From JALZKA01 sp963734015 (GTDB lineage Bacteria; Actinomycetota; Thermoleophilia; Solirubrobacterales; 70-9), in contig CAVTFG010000016.1 of the NCBI GenBank assembly GCA_963734015.1, forward strand, positions 1 to 64,000: a DNA stretch of 64,000 nucleotides, written 5' to 3'. Shown here one piece after another: positions 16,270 through 28,789 of the stretch. Within the stretch, counting starts at the first letter, position 1; every line of letters begins with the position of its first letter. The notes beneath the pieces were generated by a model. It was not told the origin of the DNA. It did not search any database and worked only from the letters and a program-made list of their open reading frames with translations. A program made the position numbers and the translations under genes.

Positions 16270-19253
16270 GTGGGCTCCCGCCGCCGCACCCTCATAGTCC
16301 TCGGCCTCGTGCTGGTCCTCATGGCCGCGTCGGTCTTGGTGATCCTCGACAAGCCGACCCAGCAGGGCCTCGACCTCCAGGGCGGCACCGAGCTGGTCTA
16401 CGAGGCGCGGGGGACGCCTGCGGTGCCGGAGCCGAGCGGCGAGGACGTCGACCGTGCCGTCGACATCATCCGCGACCGGGTCGACACGCTCGGCGTCTCC
16501 GAGCCGGAGATCTCGCGGATCGGCGAGACCCAGGTCTCGGTCGGGCTCCCGCAGGTGCAGAACGCGCAGGACGCGATCGACCAGGTGGGCGACACCTCGC
16601 AGCTCCTCTTCTACGACTTCGAGCCGAACGTCATCCCGCCGGACCCGGACATCCAGGGAGCCACGGAGCGGCCGTTCAACCGCCTGATCGACGCGGTCGA
16701 GGAGGCGCAGAAACAGAAGCCCGAATGCTTCGAAAAGGACGGCGAGCCCCTCTGCACCTCGACGAGCGGCTACTACTACCTCTTCGACGAGAGCTCGCTC
16801 CAGCCGATCGGAACGGACGGCCAGGCGGTCACCGACGGCTCGGGCGTGGGGCCGGTGAAGGAGAAGCAGGACCTCTTCCTGAGCTTCCCCGACAACGCCC
16901 AACCCGAGGGCACGATCGTCGAGCACATCCCCAGAGGGCTACGTGATCCTGCGCGAGGAGGCGCCGCCGGACGACCCGGAGACCGAGATCGACGAGTCCG
17001 AGGGAGCGCCGCGCGGTTGGTTCCTGCTTCGGGACCGGCCGGAGCTGACCGGTGATGAGATCCGCAGCCCGGAGCAGCAGACCGACTCGACCACTGGCGA
17101 GATCGCGGTCACCTTCGACTTCACGGGCGACGGACAGGACGCGTTCCAGGAAGTCACCGAACGGATCGCGGAGCGGGGGCGGAACAAGCCGGAGGCGATC
17201 GGGATCACCGACCCCGAGCAGGCGGCGAACCTCTCGGACAGCTTCGCGGTAGTCCTCGACGGCGAGATCGTCTCCCGGCCGATCATCAACTTCATCGAGA
17301 ACCCGGAGGGGATCCCGGGGAACACGGGCGCACAGATCTCGGGCAACTTCACGATCCAGGAAGCACAGGACCTGGCCGAGTTCCTGCGGATCGGCGCCCT
17401 GCCTGTCGACCTGACGCTGCTCTCGCAGAGCACGGTCTCGGCGACGCTCGGCCAGGAGGCGCTGGACGGCGCGATCCTCGCCGGCCTCGCCGGCCTGGCG
17501 CTGGTGATCCTGTTCCTGCTCTTCTACTACCGCTTCCTCGGCTTCGTCGCGGCGCTCGGCCTGTTCGTCTACGCACTGTTCTTCCTGGCGCTGATCAAGC
17601 TGATCCCGATCACGCTGACCCTCCCGGGAATCGCGGGATTGATCCTCACGATCGGCGTCGCGGCCGACTCGAACATCGTGATCTTCGAGCGGATCAAGGA
17701 AGAGATCCGCCACGGGCGCTCGATGCTGTCCGCGATCTCGCAGGGCTACCGCAAGGGCATCGCGACGATCATCGACGCGAACGTCATCACCCTGATCACT
17801 GCGTTCATCCTCTTCGTGCTCGGCGAGCGCCGGGGTCAAGGGCTTCGCGTTCACGCTCGGCATCGGCACGATCGTCTCGCTGTTCACGGCCGTCCTGTTC
17901 ACGCAGGCGGTCCTGGCGGTACTGGGGCGGGCGCACTTCCTGCGCTCGCCCCGGTTCCTGGGCGCCGGCGAGCGGGACGTCGAGTGGGAGTTCGACTTCA
18001 CCGGGATGTCGAAGTACTTCTTCTCGGCGTCGGGAATGATCCTCGCGATCGGCGCGATCGCGTTCGCGACCCAGCAGCTCAACTTCGGCATCGACTTCGA
18101 GTCAGGCACCCGCGTGAAGGCGGCGCTCGCCGAGGAGACGAGCACCGAAGACGTCCGCGCCGCACTCTCGGATGCGGGGATCGACGGCGTCGACGGCGCC
18201 GAGATCACCGCCGTGGAGGAGCCCGAGTTCGGCGCGAACGTGATCCAGATCCAGGGCAAGATCCCAGCCGACCAGGCGCAGGAGGTCCAACCGGCCCTGG
18301 AGGACGCGTTCGGCCCCCTGGAGGGCGAGGAGCAGGGCATCCAGACGACCTCGGTGGGGCCGACGTTCGGCGAGCAGATCGCCCGCAGCGCGGCGATCGC
18401 GCTGGTCTTCTCGCTGATCGTGATCTCCGGCTACATCGCGATCCGCTACGAGCCCAAGTACGCCGTGCCGATCGTGATCGCCCTGATCCACGACATCCTG
18501 ATCGCCGGCGGCATCTATGCCCTGATCGGGTTCGAGGTGAACAGCGCGACGGTCGCGGCGTTCCTGACGATCCTCGGCTACTCGATGTACGACACGGTCA
18601 TAGTCTTCGACCGCATCCGCGAGAACGTGCCGCGCATGCCGCGCGCCGCCTTCTCCCAGATCGTGAACCGGTCGATGAGCGAGGTTCTCACCCGGTCCCT
18701 CATCACCGGCCTCTCGACCGTGTTCCTGCTGTCGATGATCCTGGTCTTCGGCGACGAGACCCTTCGCGGGTTCGCGACCGCGATGATGATCGGCATCGCG
18801 TCCGGTACCTACTCGTCGATCTTCATCGCGTCGCCCGTCCTGACCGAGTGGAAGGAGCGCGAGCCGGCGTATCGCGCGCGGCGCCGCAACATCACCGAGG
18901 CGATGGGCTACGTGCCCGTCTTTCCCGAGGACAACGTGGTCGCGCGCGTCGAGGGCCACGGCGAGGACACCGACGCCGAACCGCAGGAGCGGCTGGTGAG
19001 CGGCGCGCCCCCGGTGGCGGACGAGGTCCGCGCCGACGCGCCGGAGGCCGAGCCGCCCGCGGGAGCGCCGGAGCCGCCCAGCGAGCCCGTCGAGCCCTCG
19101 CGGCCGCTCACCGGAGCGGGCGCCCCGACCGAGACGGACGGTGCCGGCGCTGCCGGCGATGAGGCGGCCGAGCCGTCGGCAGCGCAGGCCAGGCGAGCCG
19201 AGCGCCAGCGCAAGCAGCAGCGCAAGCGCCGCAAGCACGGAAGGAGGAGGTGA
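16270..19253 (+). CDS. secDF: Fused protein-export membrane protein SecDF (two frameshifts in this sequence)
   Basis: SecD and SecF use the proton gradient to pull secreted proteins from SecYEG. The SecD part has TM1 near the N-terminus, QQGLDLQGGTELVYEA, the periplasmic repeats, and the TM core with IAGLILTIGVAADSNIVIFERI. Extra single bases at about 16932 (after EHIP, continuing EGYVILREE) and 17826 (after FVLG, continuing SAGVKGFAFTLGIG) break the frame. From there the frame runs without a stop through VEWEFDFTG into SecF (GIDFESGTRV, ILGYSMYDTVIVFDRIREN). The span is 3n+2, fitting two insertions and about 993 residues. A disordered acidic/proline tail ends in a basic KQQRKRRKHGRRR. In most Actinobacteria I know of the two are separate genes. 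Confidence 0.85.
18006..19253 (+). CDS. secF: SecF half of the SecDF frame
   Basis: This is the undamaged SecF segment, 415 residues if counted from ATG 18006. It includes the SecF TM core and the long charged C-terminal tail. The usual SecF N-terminal motif (W.FDFTG) lies upstream of this ATG in the same open frame, so I read it as part of the fusion above and not as a separate gene. It is listed separately because it is the portion an automatic caller would find. Confidence 0.6.
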   Translation: MSKYFFSASGMILAIGAIAFATQQLNFGIDFESGTRVKAALAEETSTEDVRAALSDAGIDGVDGAEITAVEEPEFGANVIQIQGKIPADQAQEVQPALEDAFGPLEGEEQGIQTTSVGPTFGEQIARSAAIALVFSLIVISGYIAIRYEPKYAVPIVIALIHDILIAGGIYALIGFEVNSATVAAFLTILGYSMYDTVIVFDRIRENVPRMPRAAFSQIVNRSMSEVLTRSLITGLSTVFLLSMILVFGDETLRGFATAMMIGIASGTYSSIFIASPVLTEWKEREPAYRARRRNITEAMGYVPVFPEDNVVARVEGHGEDTDAEPQERLVSGAPPVADEVRADAPEAEPPAGAPEPPSEPVEPSRPLTGAGAPTETDGAGAAGDEAAEPSAAQARRAERQRKQQRKRRKHGRRR

Positions 19254-19257
19254 TCTA

Positions 19258-19530
19258 GTGGCAGCTCTCGTCTGGTTCACCACCGGGATCGCGATCTGGC
19301 ACTTCACGGTGCTCGTCCCCGACCGCTTCTGGGGCGGCATCGTCGGTGCCCTGCTCGGCGCGATCACCGGCGCGATGGTCACCGGCGCGCTGGCGCAAAT
19401 CGCCCTCTCCGAGAGCATCGGCGAGACCGACTTCGCGACCGTGCTCTACGCGATCCCGGGAACCCTCATCGGGCTCGCGATCACCTACGCGGTCGGCGCC
19501 CGAGCCGAGCGCGAAGCCGTCCAGCACTAG
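19258..19530 (+). CDS. Small membrane protein after secDF
   Basis: The 90-residue product has about three hydrophobic segments (LVWFTTGIAIWHFTVLV, GGIVGALLGAITGAMVTGAL, VLYAIPGTLIGLAITYAV). The GTG start is well supported by AAGGAGGAGG that also spans the secDF stop, so it is co-translated with secDF. No family is recognised. Glycine-rich helices suggest close packing in the membrane. A role linked to secretion is only suggested by position. Confidence 0.7.
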   Translation: MAALVWFTTGIAIWHFTVLVPDRFWGGIVGALLGAITGAMVTGALAQIALSESIGETDFATVLYAIPGTLIGLAITYAVGARAEREAVQH

Positions 19531-19594
19531 CGGTCCCGGATAACCGAGAGCCCGCCGGGGAGATTCCGTCCCCGCCCGTCCCTAGTTTGAGGCG

Positions 19595-22174
<2,580 letters not shown>

Positions 22175-24549
22175 ACGGCGACGGGCAAAACGGCGACTTC
22201 GTCGCCGACGAGTCGCTCATGCTGACTCCCGAGCCCGGCGGGCACACGCGCGTCGGCACGCACGAGCACACCGCGGCCGTCGAGGTCGCGGACGACGAGT
22301 ACACGAAGAATCTGACCGACGACGAGCGGGCGCTCCTCGGCGACCTGTTCGCCGTCGTCACCGAGCACGCCGACGAGCGGGACCTCGGAGCTCGACCGGC
22401 GCGCCGTCGAGCAGGCGTTCGCGTTCGCCTGCGACCGCCATGCGGACCAGCGCCGGCGTTCCGGCGAGGACTTCATCACCCACCCGGTCGAGGTCGCGAA
22501 GATCTGCGCCGGGCTGCGGCTCGACACCGAGACCCTCTGCGCGGCCCTGCTCCACGACACGGTCGAGGACACGTCGGCCAGCCTCGATGAGGTCCGCGAG
22601 CTCTTCGGCGACGCCATCGCCGGCCTGGTCGACGGCGTGACCAAGCTGACCGGGATCACGTTCCAGAGCCGTGACGAGAACCAGGCGGAGAACTACCGGA
22701 AGATGATGGTCGCGATGGCCACGGACGTCCGGGTCATCCTGATCAAGCTCGCCGACCGCCTCCACAACATGCGCACGCTCAGCGCGCTGCCCAAGAACAA
22801 GCAGATCGAGAAGGCGCGCGAGACGCTGGAGATCTACGCCCCGCTCGCTCACCGGCTCGGGATCCACGCGATCAAGTGGGAGCTGGAGGATCTCGCGTTC
22901 CAGCGCCTGCACCCGCGCAAGTACGACGAGATCAAGAAGCTCGTCGCCCAGCAGCGGGAGGAGCGCGAGAACTACGTCAGCGAGGCCGGCGAATTCCTGC
23001 GCAGCGAGCTCTCCGAGGTGGGGATCGAGGCCGAGATCTCCGGTCGGGCGAAGCACTTCTACTCGATCTACTCGAAGATGAGCAAGAAGGGGCGCGAGTT
23101 CAACGAGATCTACGACCTGACCGCGATGCGGGTGATCGTCGCCTCGGTCAAGGACTGTTACGGGGCGATCGGGATCATCCACTCGCTCTGGAAGCCGCTG
23201 CCCGGACGCTTCAAGGACTTCGTCGCGACCCCGAAGCTCAACCTCTACCAGGCGCTGCACACGACGGTGATCGGCCCCGAGGGCCGCCCGCTCGAGATCC
23301 AGATCCGGACGCCCGAGATGCACCGGATCGCCGAGTACGGGATCGCCGGCCACGTCCTCTACAAGGAGTCGCCGTCGGGTGTGCGCGGCAAGGGGAAGAC
23401 CGGCGGCGATCCAACCAAGGAGAAGATGACCTGGCTTCGTCAGCTCCTGGAGGCGGAGGGCGACCAGGAGCCCGCCGAGTTCCTCGAGTCGCTCAAGGTC
23501 GACCTCTTCGAGGACGAGGTCTTCGTCTTCACGCCGAAGGGCGAGGTCAAGAACCTCTCGGCCGGCTCGACCCCACTCGACTTCGCTTACGCCGTCCACA
23601 CTGACGTCGGCCACCGCTGCGTGGGCGCGAAGGTGAACGGCAAGATCGTCCCGCTGCACTACCAGCTGAAGTCCGGCGACATCGTCGAGGTCCTGACGTC
23701 AAAGCAGGAGCGCGGGCCGTCGCGCGACTGGCTCTCGGTGGTGCGCACGACGCGCGCCCGCAACAAGATCCGGGCGTTCCTCGGGCGCGAGCGGCGCGAG
23801 GACTCCGAGCGCCGCGGGCGCGAGGAGCTGCAGGATGCGCTTCGCAAGCAGGGGCTGCCCCCGCAGCGGATCGCAGGCTCGCCGTTGCTGGCCGACGTGA
23901 TCCGCGAGATGGGATTCCGCAAGGGCGACGACTTCTACGTGGCGCTGGGCGGGGCCAAGATCTCCGCCCGCACGGTGGTCAACAAGGTCATGCAGCGCCT
24001 CAAGTCGGGCGAGGCGGTGGCGGGCGACGAAACCGAGGCCCGCCTGGCGAGCGTCCTCGAGGGCCGCGACGAGCGCCAGCGCCGAACCCAGGAGGCGTCG
24101 AACTACGGGATCGTGGTGCAGGGGATCGACGACGTCATGGTGCGGCTGGCAAAGTGCTGCCGGCCCGTCCCGGGCGACGAGATCGTCGGCTACGTCTCGC
24201 TGGGGCGCGGCATCACGATCCACCGCGAGGACTGCAAGAACGTGAAGGCACTGATGAAGGCGCCGGAGCGGTTCACCGACGTCGCCTGGGAGGGCGAGAA
24301 CGCCGCGTCCTATCGCGTCGAGCTCGAGATCGACGCCTGGGACCGCCCGCGTCTGCTCGAGGACCTCTCGCGGACGTTCGCCGAAACCGGCGTGAACATC
24401 ATCGAGGCCTCCTGCTCGACCAAGCACCCGATGGTCAAGAACCGCTTCGTGGTCGAGGTGGGCGACTCCGAGCAGCTGCGCCAGGCCGTCTCGCGCCTGC
24501 GCCATGTGGACTCGGTGTTCGACGCCTACCGCGTCACGCCAACGGCTTA

Positions 24550-25410
24550 GTGGGCCGCCCCGGGGTCAGCGTGGTGGTGCCCTTCCGGGGCACGGACGAG
24601 GATGCCAGTCGGCTGGCGGCCAATCTGGAGGCGCTCGAGGTCGGTGACGGGGACGAGCTGATCGTCGCCGACAACTCCGAGTTTGATGCGAGACGCATAT
24701 TTGCCCCGGGGGGTGGGGGGAATCTGCAGGTCGTCTCGGCGGACGGCGAGCGCTCGTCCTACCACGCCCGGAACGCCGGGGCTTCCGCAGCGGCCGGCGA
24801 GTGGATCCTGTTCATCGACTCGGACTGCGCGCCGCATCGTGGGTTGCTCGACGCCTACTTCGAGCCCACGCCGGAGGAGGGCGTTGGCGCGCTCGCCGGC
24901 GCGGTCACCACCGACCCGTCACAGGACGCCTTCCTCGCCCGCTACGCGGACGACCGTGGCTTCCTCGACCAGGAGGACGGGCTCCACACCGCCGGCGACG
25001 CGGCCGCGACCGCGAACCTGCTGGTGCGGCGTGCCGCGTTCGACGCCGTCGGCGGCTTCGAGGAGGGGATCCGCTCAGGGGGCGACGTCGACCTCTGCCG
25101 CCGCCTCCAGGCGAGGGGCTGGTCGATCGAGCGGAGGCCCGGGGCGGCCGTGCATCACATCCATCGCGAGTCGCTTGCCGAACTCATGGGCTCGATCGCC
25201 CGCTACGCGGCGGGCGCCCGCTGGCTCAACGAGCGCTATCCGGGGACCGCGCCGCGCTGGCCGCTCGTCCACGGCCTGGCGCTGTGTACGCGCGACATCA
25301 CCCTCGACCTCGCGCGCCTGCGCTTCGAGCGCGCGGCGTTTCGGGGAGTCGACGCCCTCGGGATGTTCGCGCACGTGATCGGCTACTCGCGCTCCAACGC
25401 GGCCGGCTAG
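24550..25410 (+). CDS. Family 2 glycosyltransferase
   Basis: The 286-residue GT-A fold enzyme starts VGRPGVSVVVPFRGTDEDA and has the metal-binding DxD as D90-S-D92 (LFIDSDCAP), the acceptor-side GGFEEGIRSGGDVDLCRRLQARG and a helical C-terminus. It transfers a sugar from a nucleotide sugar to an unknown acceptor. The GTG overlaps the relA stop by one base (TAGTG), so it is translationally coupled to relA, although the functions are unrelated. It ends 5 nt before the convergent GerW-like gene. Confidence 0.88.
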   Translation: MGRPGVSVVVPFRGTDEDASRLAANLEALEVGDGDELIVADNSEFDARRIFAPGGGGNLQVVSADGERSSYHARNAGASAAAGEWILFIDSDCAPHRGLLDAYFEPTPEEGVGALAGAVTTDPSQDAFLARYADDRGFLDQEDGLHTAGDAAATANLLVRRAAFDAVGGFEEGIRSGGDVDLCRRLQARGWSIERRPGAAVHHIHRESLAELMGSIARYAAGARWLNERYPGTAPRWPLVHGLALCTRDITLDLARLRFERAAFRGVDALGMFAHVIGYSRSNAAG

Positions 25411-25415
25411 ACGAC

Positions 25416-25745
25416 CTAGCCGCGAAGCCCCCAGGCGAGCAGCGCGATCACCGCGCAACCCGCCACGATCGCCTGCGTTGCGATCCTGCTGACGTCCACG
25501 GCGGGCTCCCAGCGCACCTCGTCGCCCGCGATCACGTACGCGCCAACCGGCCGTGCGCCGAGGCCGAATCCGCTGCCGCTCCCGGTCTGCCCGGGCTCCG
25601 CGCCGTCGCCGCTGCCACCGCCACCGCCGCCGGCGACCGTCGCGGCCGGGATCACGGTGACCCCGTTGCGCTCGTAGGGATCGCCGTAGACCCTCTTCAC
25701 GGTGATCGCGTCGCGCGCCTCGGCGATCGCCTCCTGAACGTCCAT
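25416..25745 (-). CDS. GerW/YtfJ-like protein with C-terminal membrane anchor
   Basis: The 109-residue product has the YtfJ layout: an N-terminal helix, YGDPYERNGVTVIPAATVAGG, a glycine-rich flexible stretch, a second strand region PVGAYVIAGDEVRWEPAVDV, then one hydrophobic segment (ATQAIVAGCAVIALLAWG). The family is named from Bacillus spore germination, but members occur in non-sporulating Actinobacteria with unknown roles. The ATG has AGGAG about 8 nt upstream. It stands alone between convergent GT2 and the SnoaL-like gene. Confidence 0.7.
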   Translation of the reverse strand: MDVQEAIAEARDAITVKRVYGDPYERNGVTVIPAATVAGGGGGGSGDGAEPGQTGSGSGFGLGARPVGAYVIAGDEVRWEPAVDVSRIATQAIVAGCAVIALLAWGLRG

Positions 25746-25811
25746 CTCGAAGCTCCTCTCGAACAGCCTTCTCCGAACCCGACCAGCGTCCCACAGTCCG
25801 GTTGGCGCCGG

Positions 25812-26276
25812 TCAGTCGAGGCCCGCCGCCCGCCTCGCCTGGCCCTGGTCGAGGAAGTGTTGAATGCGGACGATCCTGTCGCCCTCGATGGTGTAAAGCG
25901 CCGCCACGTGGGTTTCCATCTCGACCCCGGACCCCGCCAGGCGGCCGCTCGAGTCGCCAAGCAGCAGGACATGCCCCTCGCCGGCGTCGATCCAGTCCGT
26001 TCCCGTGAAGGTCCAGGATGCCCAGGGCTCGGTCCACTCCGCCCAGGCGCGCTGCAGTCCCTCGACCCCGTGGAACGGGCCCGCCATCTCGCCCATGAAC
26101 CCGCCGTACGGCGTCGCGAACTCCACCAGCGCATCGGGTGCGAGCGCCTCCCGGAGCCTGGCGATCACCGTCTCGTTCTGGAAGAGGGCGCTCATGTCGG
26201 CGTCCACTCCGAGGTCGATGCCGCCGAGGGCCCACTGGACGAACTCCACGTCGGACTGCCCATCCGGGCGGGTCAT
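25812..26276 (-). CDS. SnoaL/NTF2-like protein
   Basis: This 154-residue protein has the SnoaL-like cone fold pattern: NETVIARLREALAPDALVEFATPYGG, a middle GPFHGVEGLQRAWAEWTEPWASW, and the paired late strands GHVLLLGDSSGRLAGSGVEMETHVAALYTIEGDRIVRIQHF. Such proteins are small hydrolases, isomerases or ligand-binding proteins; nothing here fixes the substrate. Its start overlaps the stop of the HIT gene (ATGA), so both are one transcript. Confidence 0.8.
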   Translation of the reverse strand: MTRPDGQSDVEFVQWALGGIDLGVDADMSALFQNETVIARLREALAPDALVEFATPYGGFMGEMAGPFHGVEGLQRAWAEWTEPWASWTFTGTDWIDAGEGHVLLLGDSSGRLAGSGVEMETHVAALYTIEGDRIVRIQHFLDQGQARRAAGLD

Positions 26277-26702
26277 CCGTCCAGCGCCTTGCGAATTCGG
26301 TCGGCCGCGGCGAGCGCCTCGGCGTCGGACTCGTACTTCCCTCGCGGCCAGAAGAAGCCACGAAGCCCGTCCTTGCGGTTGCGCGGCGCGATGTGGACGT
26401 GCAGGTGGGGGACCGACTGCGAGACGACGTTGTTCATCGCGACGAACGCGCCCTGCGAGCCCATCGCGTCGCGGACCGCCTCGCTGAGCCGCTTCGCGTC
26501 GGCGAACAGGGGGGCGACCAGCTCGTCCGGCAAGTCCCAGAGCGTCTCGTGGTGCTCGCGGGGGACGAGCAGGGTGTGGCCGGGAAACAGCGGGCCTGTT
26601 GTCGAGGAAGGCCACGCACACGTCGTCCTCGAAGACGCGGTGCGCCTCGACCTCGCCCGCGACGATCTTGCAGAAGAGGCAGTCCTGGGCCGGGTCAGGC
26701 AA
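26273..26702 (-). CDS. HIT-family nucleotide hydrolase/transferase (frameshifted in this sequence)
   Basis: The N-terminus has the zinc pair CLFC then KIVAGEVEAHRVFEDDVCVAFLDNRP; an extra base near 26598 moves the frame to LFPGHTLLVPREHHETLWDLP. The C-terminal part contains the histidine triad HLHVHIAPR. Joined length is about 142 residues, normal for a single-domain HIT protein acting on nucleotide phosphoramidates or dinucleoside polyphosphates. The start is TTG 26702, overlapping the end of the lipid-kinase gene by 8 nt. It is followed directly by the SnoaL-like gene. Confidence 0.82.
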
Positions 26703-27711
26703 TGACCGTCAGGGCGCCGGGATCGACGCCCAGCTCCAACGAGGTGTGGTCACCGATGTAATCGCCGTCGACCTGCACGGGGAACGTCATGGTCTCGCCG
26801 TCCGGGTCGACCGAGAGCGAGTCGACGCGCGCCTCGCTGAGGTCCGGGAACGCCTCGATCTGCTTGTGCATCCACGGCGCGAAGCGCTCCGAGCCGGCCA
26901 GGCAGCGCCACGTCACGGTCGGCATGTCCCGGAGCGCGGCCCGCTTCAACATCGCCACCGCGAGCGTGCCGTTGTCCAGGGCCGCGCCGTCGCAGACGCG
27001 CACCGGCCGCTCCCCGAAGTAGGTAAACGGGTCCGAGTTCTGGGCAACGGTGGTGATCCCCTCGACCTCGCCGCGCTCGGAGCGGAGCCGCATGCGAGCG
27101 GGCTGGCTCATCAGGTAGTGGCGATTGAAGCCGGTCACCGCGGCCCAGGTGTAGTACCACTCGCCCGCGCGTGCCTTCAGCTTCGGATGCGCGTCCACAC
27201 GCTTGACGACCATGGCGTCGAGCCCGGCGCCGCAGGCGAAAACGAAGTGGCGGCCGTTCGCCAGGCCGAGGTCCACCCGACGGGGCTGGAACGCGTCCGC
27301 GAGGCCGAGCAGATGCTCGGTCGCGTCCACCACGTCGTTCGGGATGCCGAGGGTGCGGCTGAAGACGTTGGTCGACCCACCGGGCAGGACGCTCACCGGT
27401 ACGCCGGTTCCGGCGAGGCCGTTGGCAACCTCGTTGACGGTGCCGTCGCCACCGAACGCAACGACCACGTCGTAGCCGCCCGAGACCGCCTCGCGCCCGA
27501 TCTCGGTCGCATGGTTCTGCGCCTCGGTCGAGACCGCCTCCACCTCGTAGCGGCTCTGAAGGGCATAGACGACGAGGTTCTTCAGCCGATCCGACACCGT
27601 CGTCGCGTAGGGGTTGACGATGATGAGCATGCGCTTCTTCGCCGCGCGCGGGGGCGCGCCGTTCGTCGCGCTCGCGGGCTCGGCGGTCGCCGGGGTCGAG
27701 ACCGTCGCCAT
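26695..27711 (-). CDS. Diacylglycerol/sphingosine-type lipid kinase (YegS/BmrU family)
   Basis: The 338-residue protein shows the kinase hallmark motifs KRMLIIVNPYA, VAFGGDGTVNEVANGLAG (GGDG at 87-90) and LPGGSTNVFSRTLGIP (110-113), plus the later FACGAGLDAMVV strand. It would phosphorylate a lipid such as diacylglycerol at the membrane inner face. ATG 27711 is chosen over ATG 27720 because GGGAGG lies 9 nt before the former and abuts the latter. The end overlaps the HIT gene, giving a kinase-HIT-SnoaL operon. Confidence 0.88.
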   Translation of the reverse strand: MATVSTPATAEPASATNGAPPRAAKKRMLIIVNPYATTVSDRLKNLVVYALQSRYEVEAVSTEAQNHATEIGREAVSGGYDVVVAFGGDGTVNEVANGLAGTGVPVSVLPGGSTNVFSRTLGIPNDVVDATEHLLGLADAFQPRRVDLGLANGRHFVFACGAGLDAMVVKRVDAHPKLKARAGEWYYTWAAVTGFNRHYLMSQPARMRLRSERGEVEGITTVAQNSDPFTYFGERPVRVCDGAALDNGTLAVAMLKRAALRDMPTVTWRCLAGSERFAPWMHKQIEAFPDLSEARVDSLSVDPDGETMTFPVQVDGDYIGDHTSLELGVDPGALTVIA

Positions 27712-27745
27712 CGCCGACATCCTCCCTGAATCGCCGCGGCTTTGC

Positions 27746-27801
27746 GAGGCGGAGCCCAAAGGCGAAGCCGAGCTCCCGCGTTGTTGAGCGGGCTTATCTC
27801 G
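27746..27801 (+). repeat. Structured intergenic repeat, copy A
   Basis: One of four copies of an element with plan GAGGCGGAG, a small hairpin with loop RAA, CGAAGCCGAG, then a hairpin with loop GTTGTTGA, then CTTATCTCG. Here the second hairpin stem is CCCGC (27775-27779) with GCGGG (27788-27792). The element fills the gap between the MBL gene and the lipid-kinase gene and supplies the MBL stop codon (TAA within its TTATCTCG end). Confidence 0.8.
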
Positions 27802-28789
27802 CCTCGTAGCGGAAGATGTCGCCGTCCTGCACCTCGCGGACCAATCCCTCGTTCTCGAGGAGGTCGAGATGGCCGATCACCTCCGACAGAGTGAGGAACG
27901 CCTGGGTGACCGCGACGTTGCCCCACAGCTCCTGGGCGATCTCGTGACCGGTCTTCGGCCGCTCGCGCACCAGCCCGAGGATCTTCTCCTTGCGCCGCTC
28001 CGTCTTTGCGAGCCGCTCGTCGATCAGCGCGGCATGGCCGGTTACCGGGTCGCCGTGCCCGGGGAGGACGATCTCGGCCGGCAGCTCCCGCGTCTTTCGC
28101 AGCGAGTCGATGTAGGAGACGAGCGCCTGCGTCCGCCGGTTCGAGCCGTCGAGCGGGCGGCTGATCAGCGGGTTCGACGAGATCGTGGGGAGTAGGTGGT
28201 CGGCGGCGATCAGGATCCGCCGCTCGGCGTCCCAGAAGGTGGTGTCCGACGGGCTGTGGCCCGGGCGGTGCATGACCTCCAGCTTCCGGTCGCGCAGCTC
28301 CAGCACCTCGCCGTCGCGCAGCGGCCGCGTGACCTGCGCGCGCGATCCCCAGGCCCGGAAGCTGCGCGAGACGCTCTGCAGGGCGATGACGACGTTCTCG
28401 GGAATGCCGCTGCGGAGCATCAGCTGCGCCGAGAACTCGTCGTCCCGTTCCGCGTCCTCGGCGAAGTTGGCGAGCCGCCTCACCGCAGCGTCGAGCGCCG
28501 CCACCTCGGCGCCCGAGTGCTCGACGATGATCTCGACCAGCCCGAGGTGGTCGATGTGCTGGTGGGTGAGGATCACCAGCTCGAGATCGTCGATCGAACG
28601 GCCGCGTTCGGCGAGCTGGTTCTGGAGCTCGTCGAGCGCCTTGCCGGAGTTCGGCCCGGTGTCGACGAGCGTGAGCGGGTCGTCCTCGATCAGGTAGCAG
28701 TTGACGCGGCCGACGGCGAACGGCGTGGGGATGGCCAGGCGATGGATTCCCGCCTCGGCAGCGCGCGCGAGAGCCTCCTCAGGCGTCAC
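27794..28789 (-). CDS. Metallo-beta-lactamase-fold hydrolase
   Basis: The 331-residue protein has the full MBL metal site: THQHIDH at 75-81, a later His in HRPGHSPSDTTF, Asp/His in AADHLLP, and GHGDPVTGH. A C-terminal winged-helix-like extension (KTGHEIAQELWGNVAVTQAFLTLSEVIGHLDLLENEGLV) is typical of the LACTB2-like branch, whose members include nucleases and thioesterases. Its start overlaps the end of the phosphomannomutase gene by 11 nt. The stop codon lies inside repeat copy A. Confidence 0.88.
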   Translation of the reverse strand: MTPEEALARAAEAGIHRLAIPTPFAVGRVNCYLIEDDPLTLVDTGPNSGKALDELQNQLAERGRSIDDLELVILTHQHIDHLGLVEIIVEHSGAEVAALDAAVRRLANFAEDAERDDEFSAQLMLRSGIPENVVIALQSVSRSFRAWGSRAQVTRPLRDGEVLELRDRKLEVMHRPGHSPSDTTFWDAERRILIAADHLLPTISSNPLISRPLDGSNRRTQALVSYIDSLRKTRELPAEIVLPGHGDPVTGHAALIDERLAKTERRKEKILGLVRERPKTGHEIAQELWGNVAVTQAFLTLSEVIGHLDLLENEGLVREVQDGDIFRYEAR

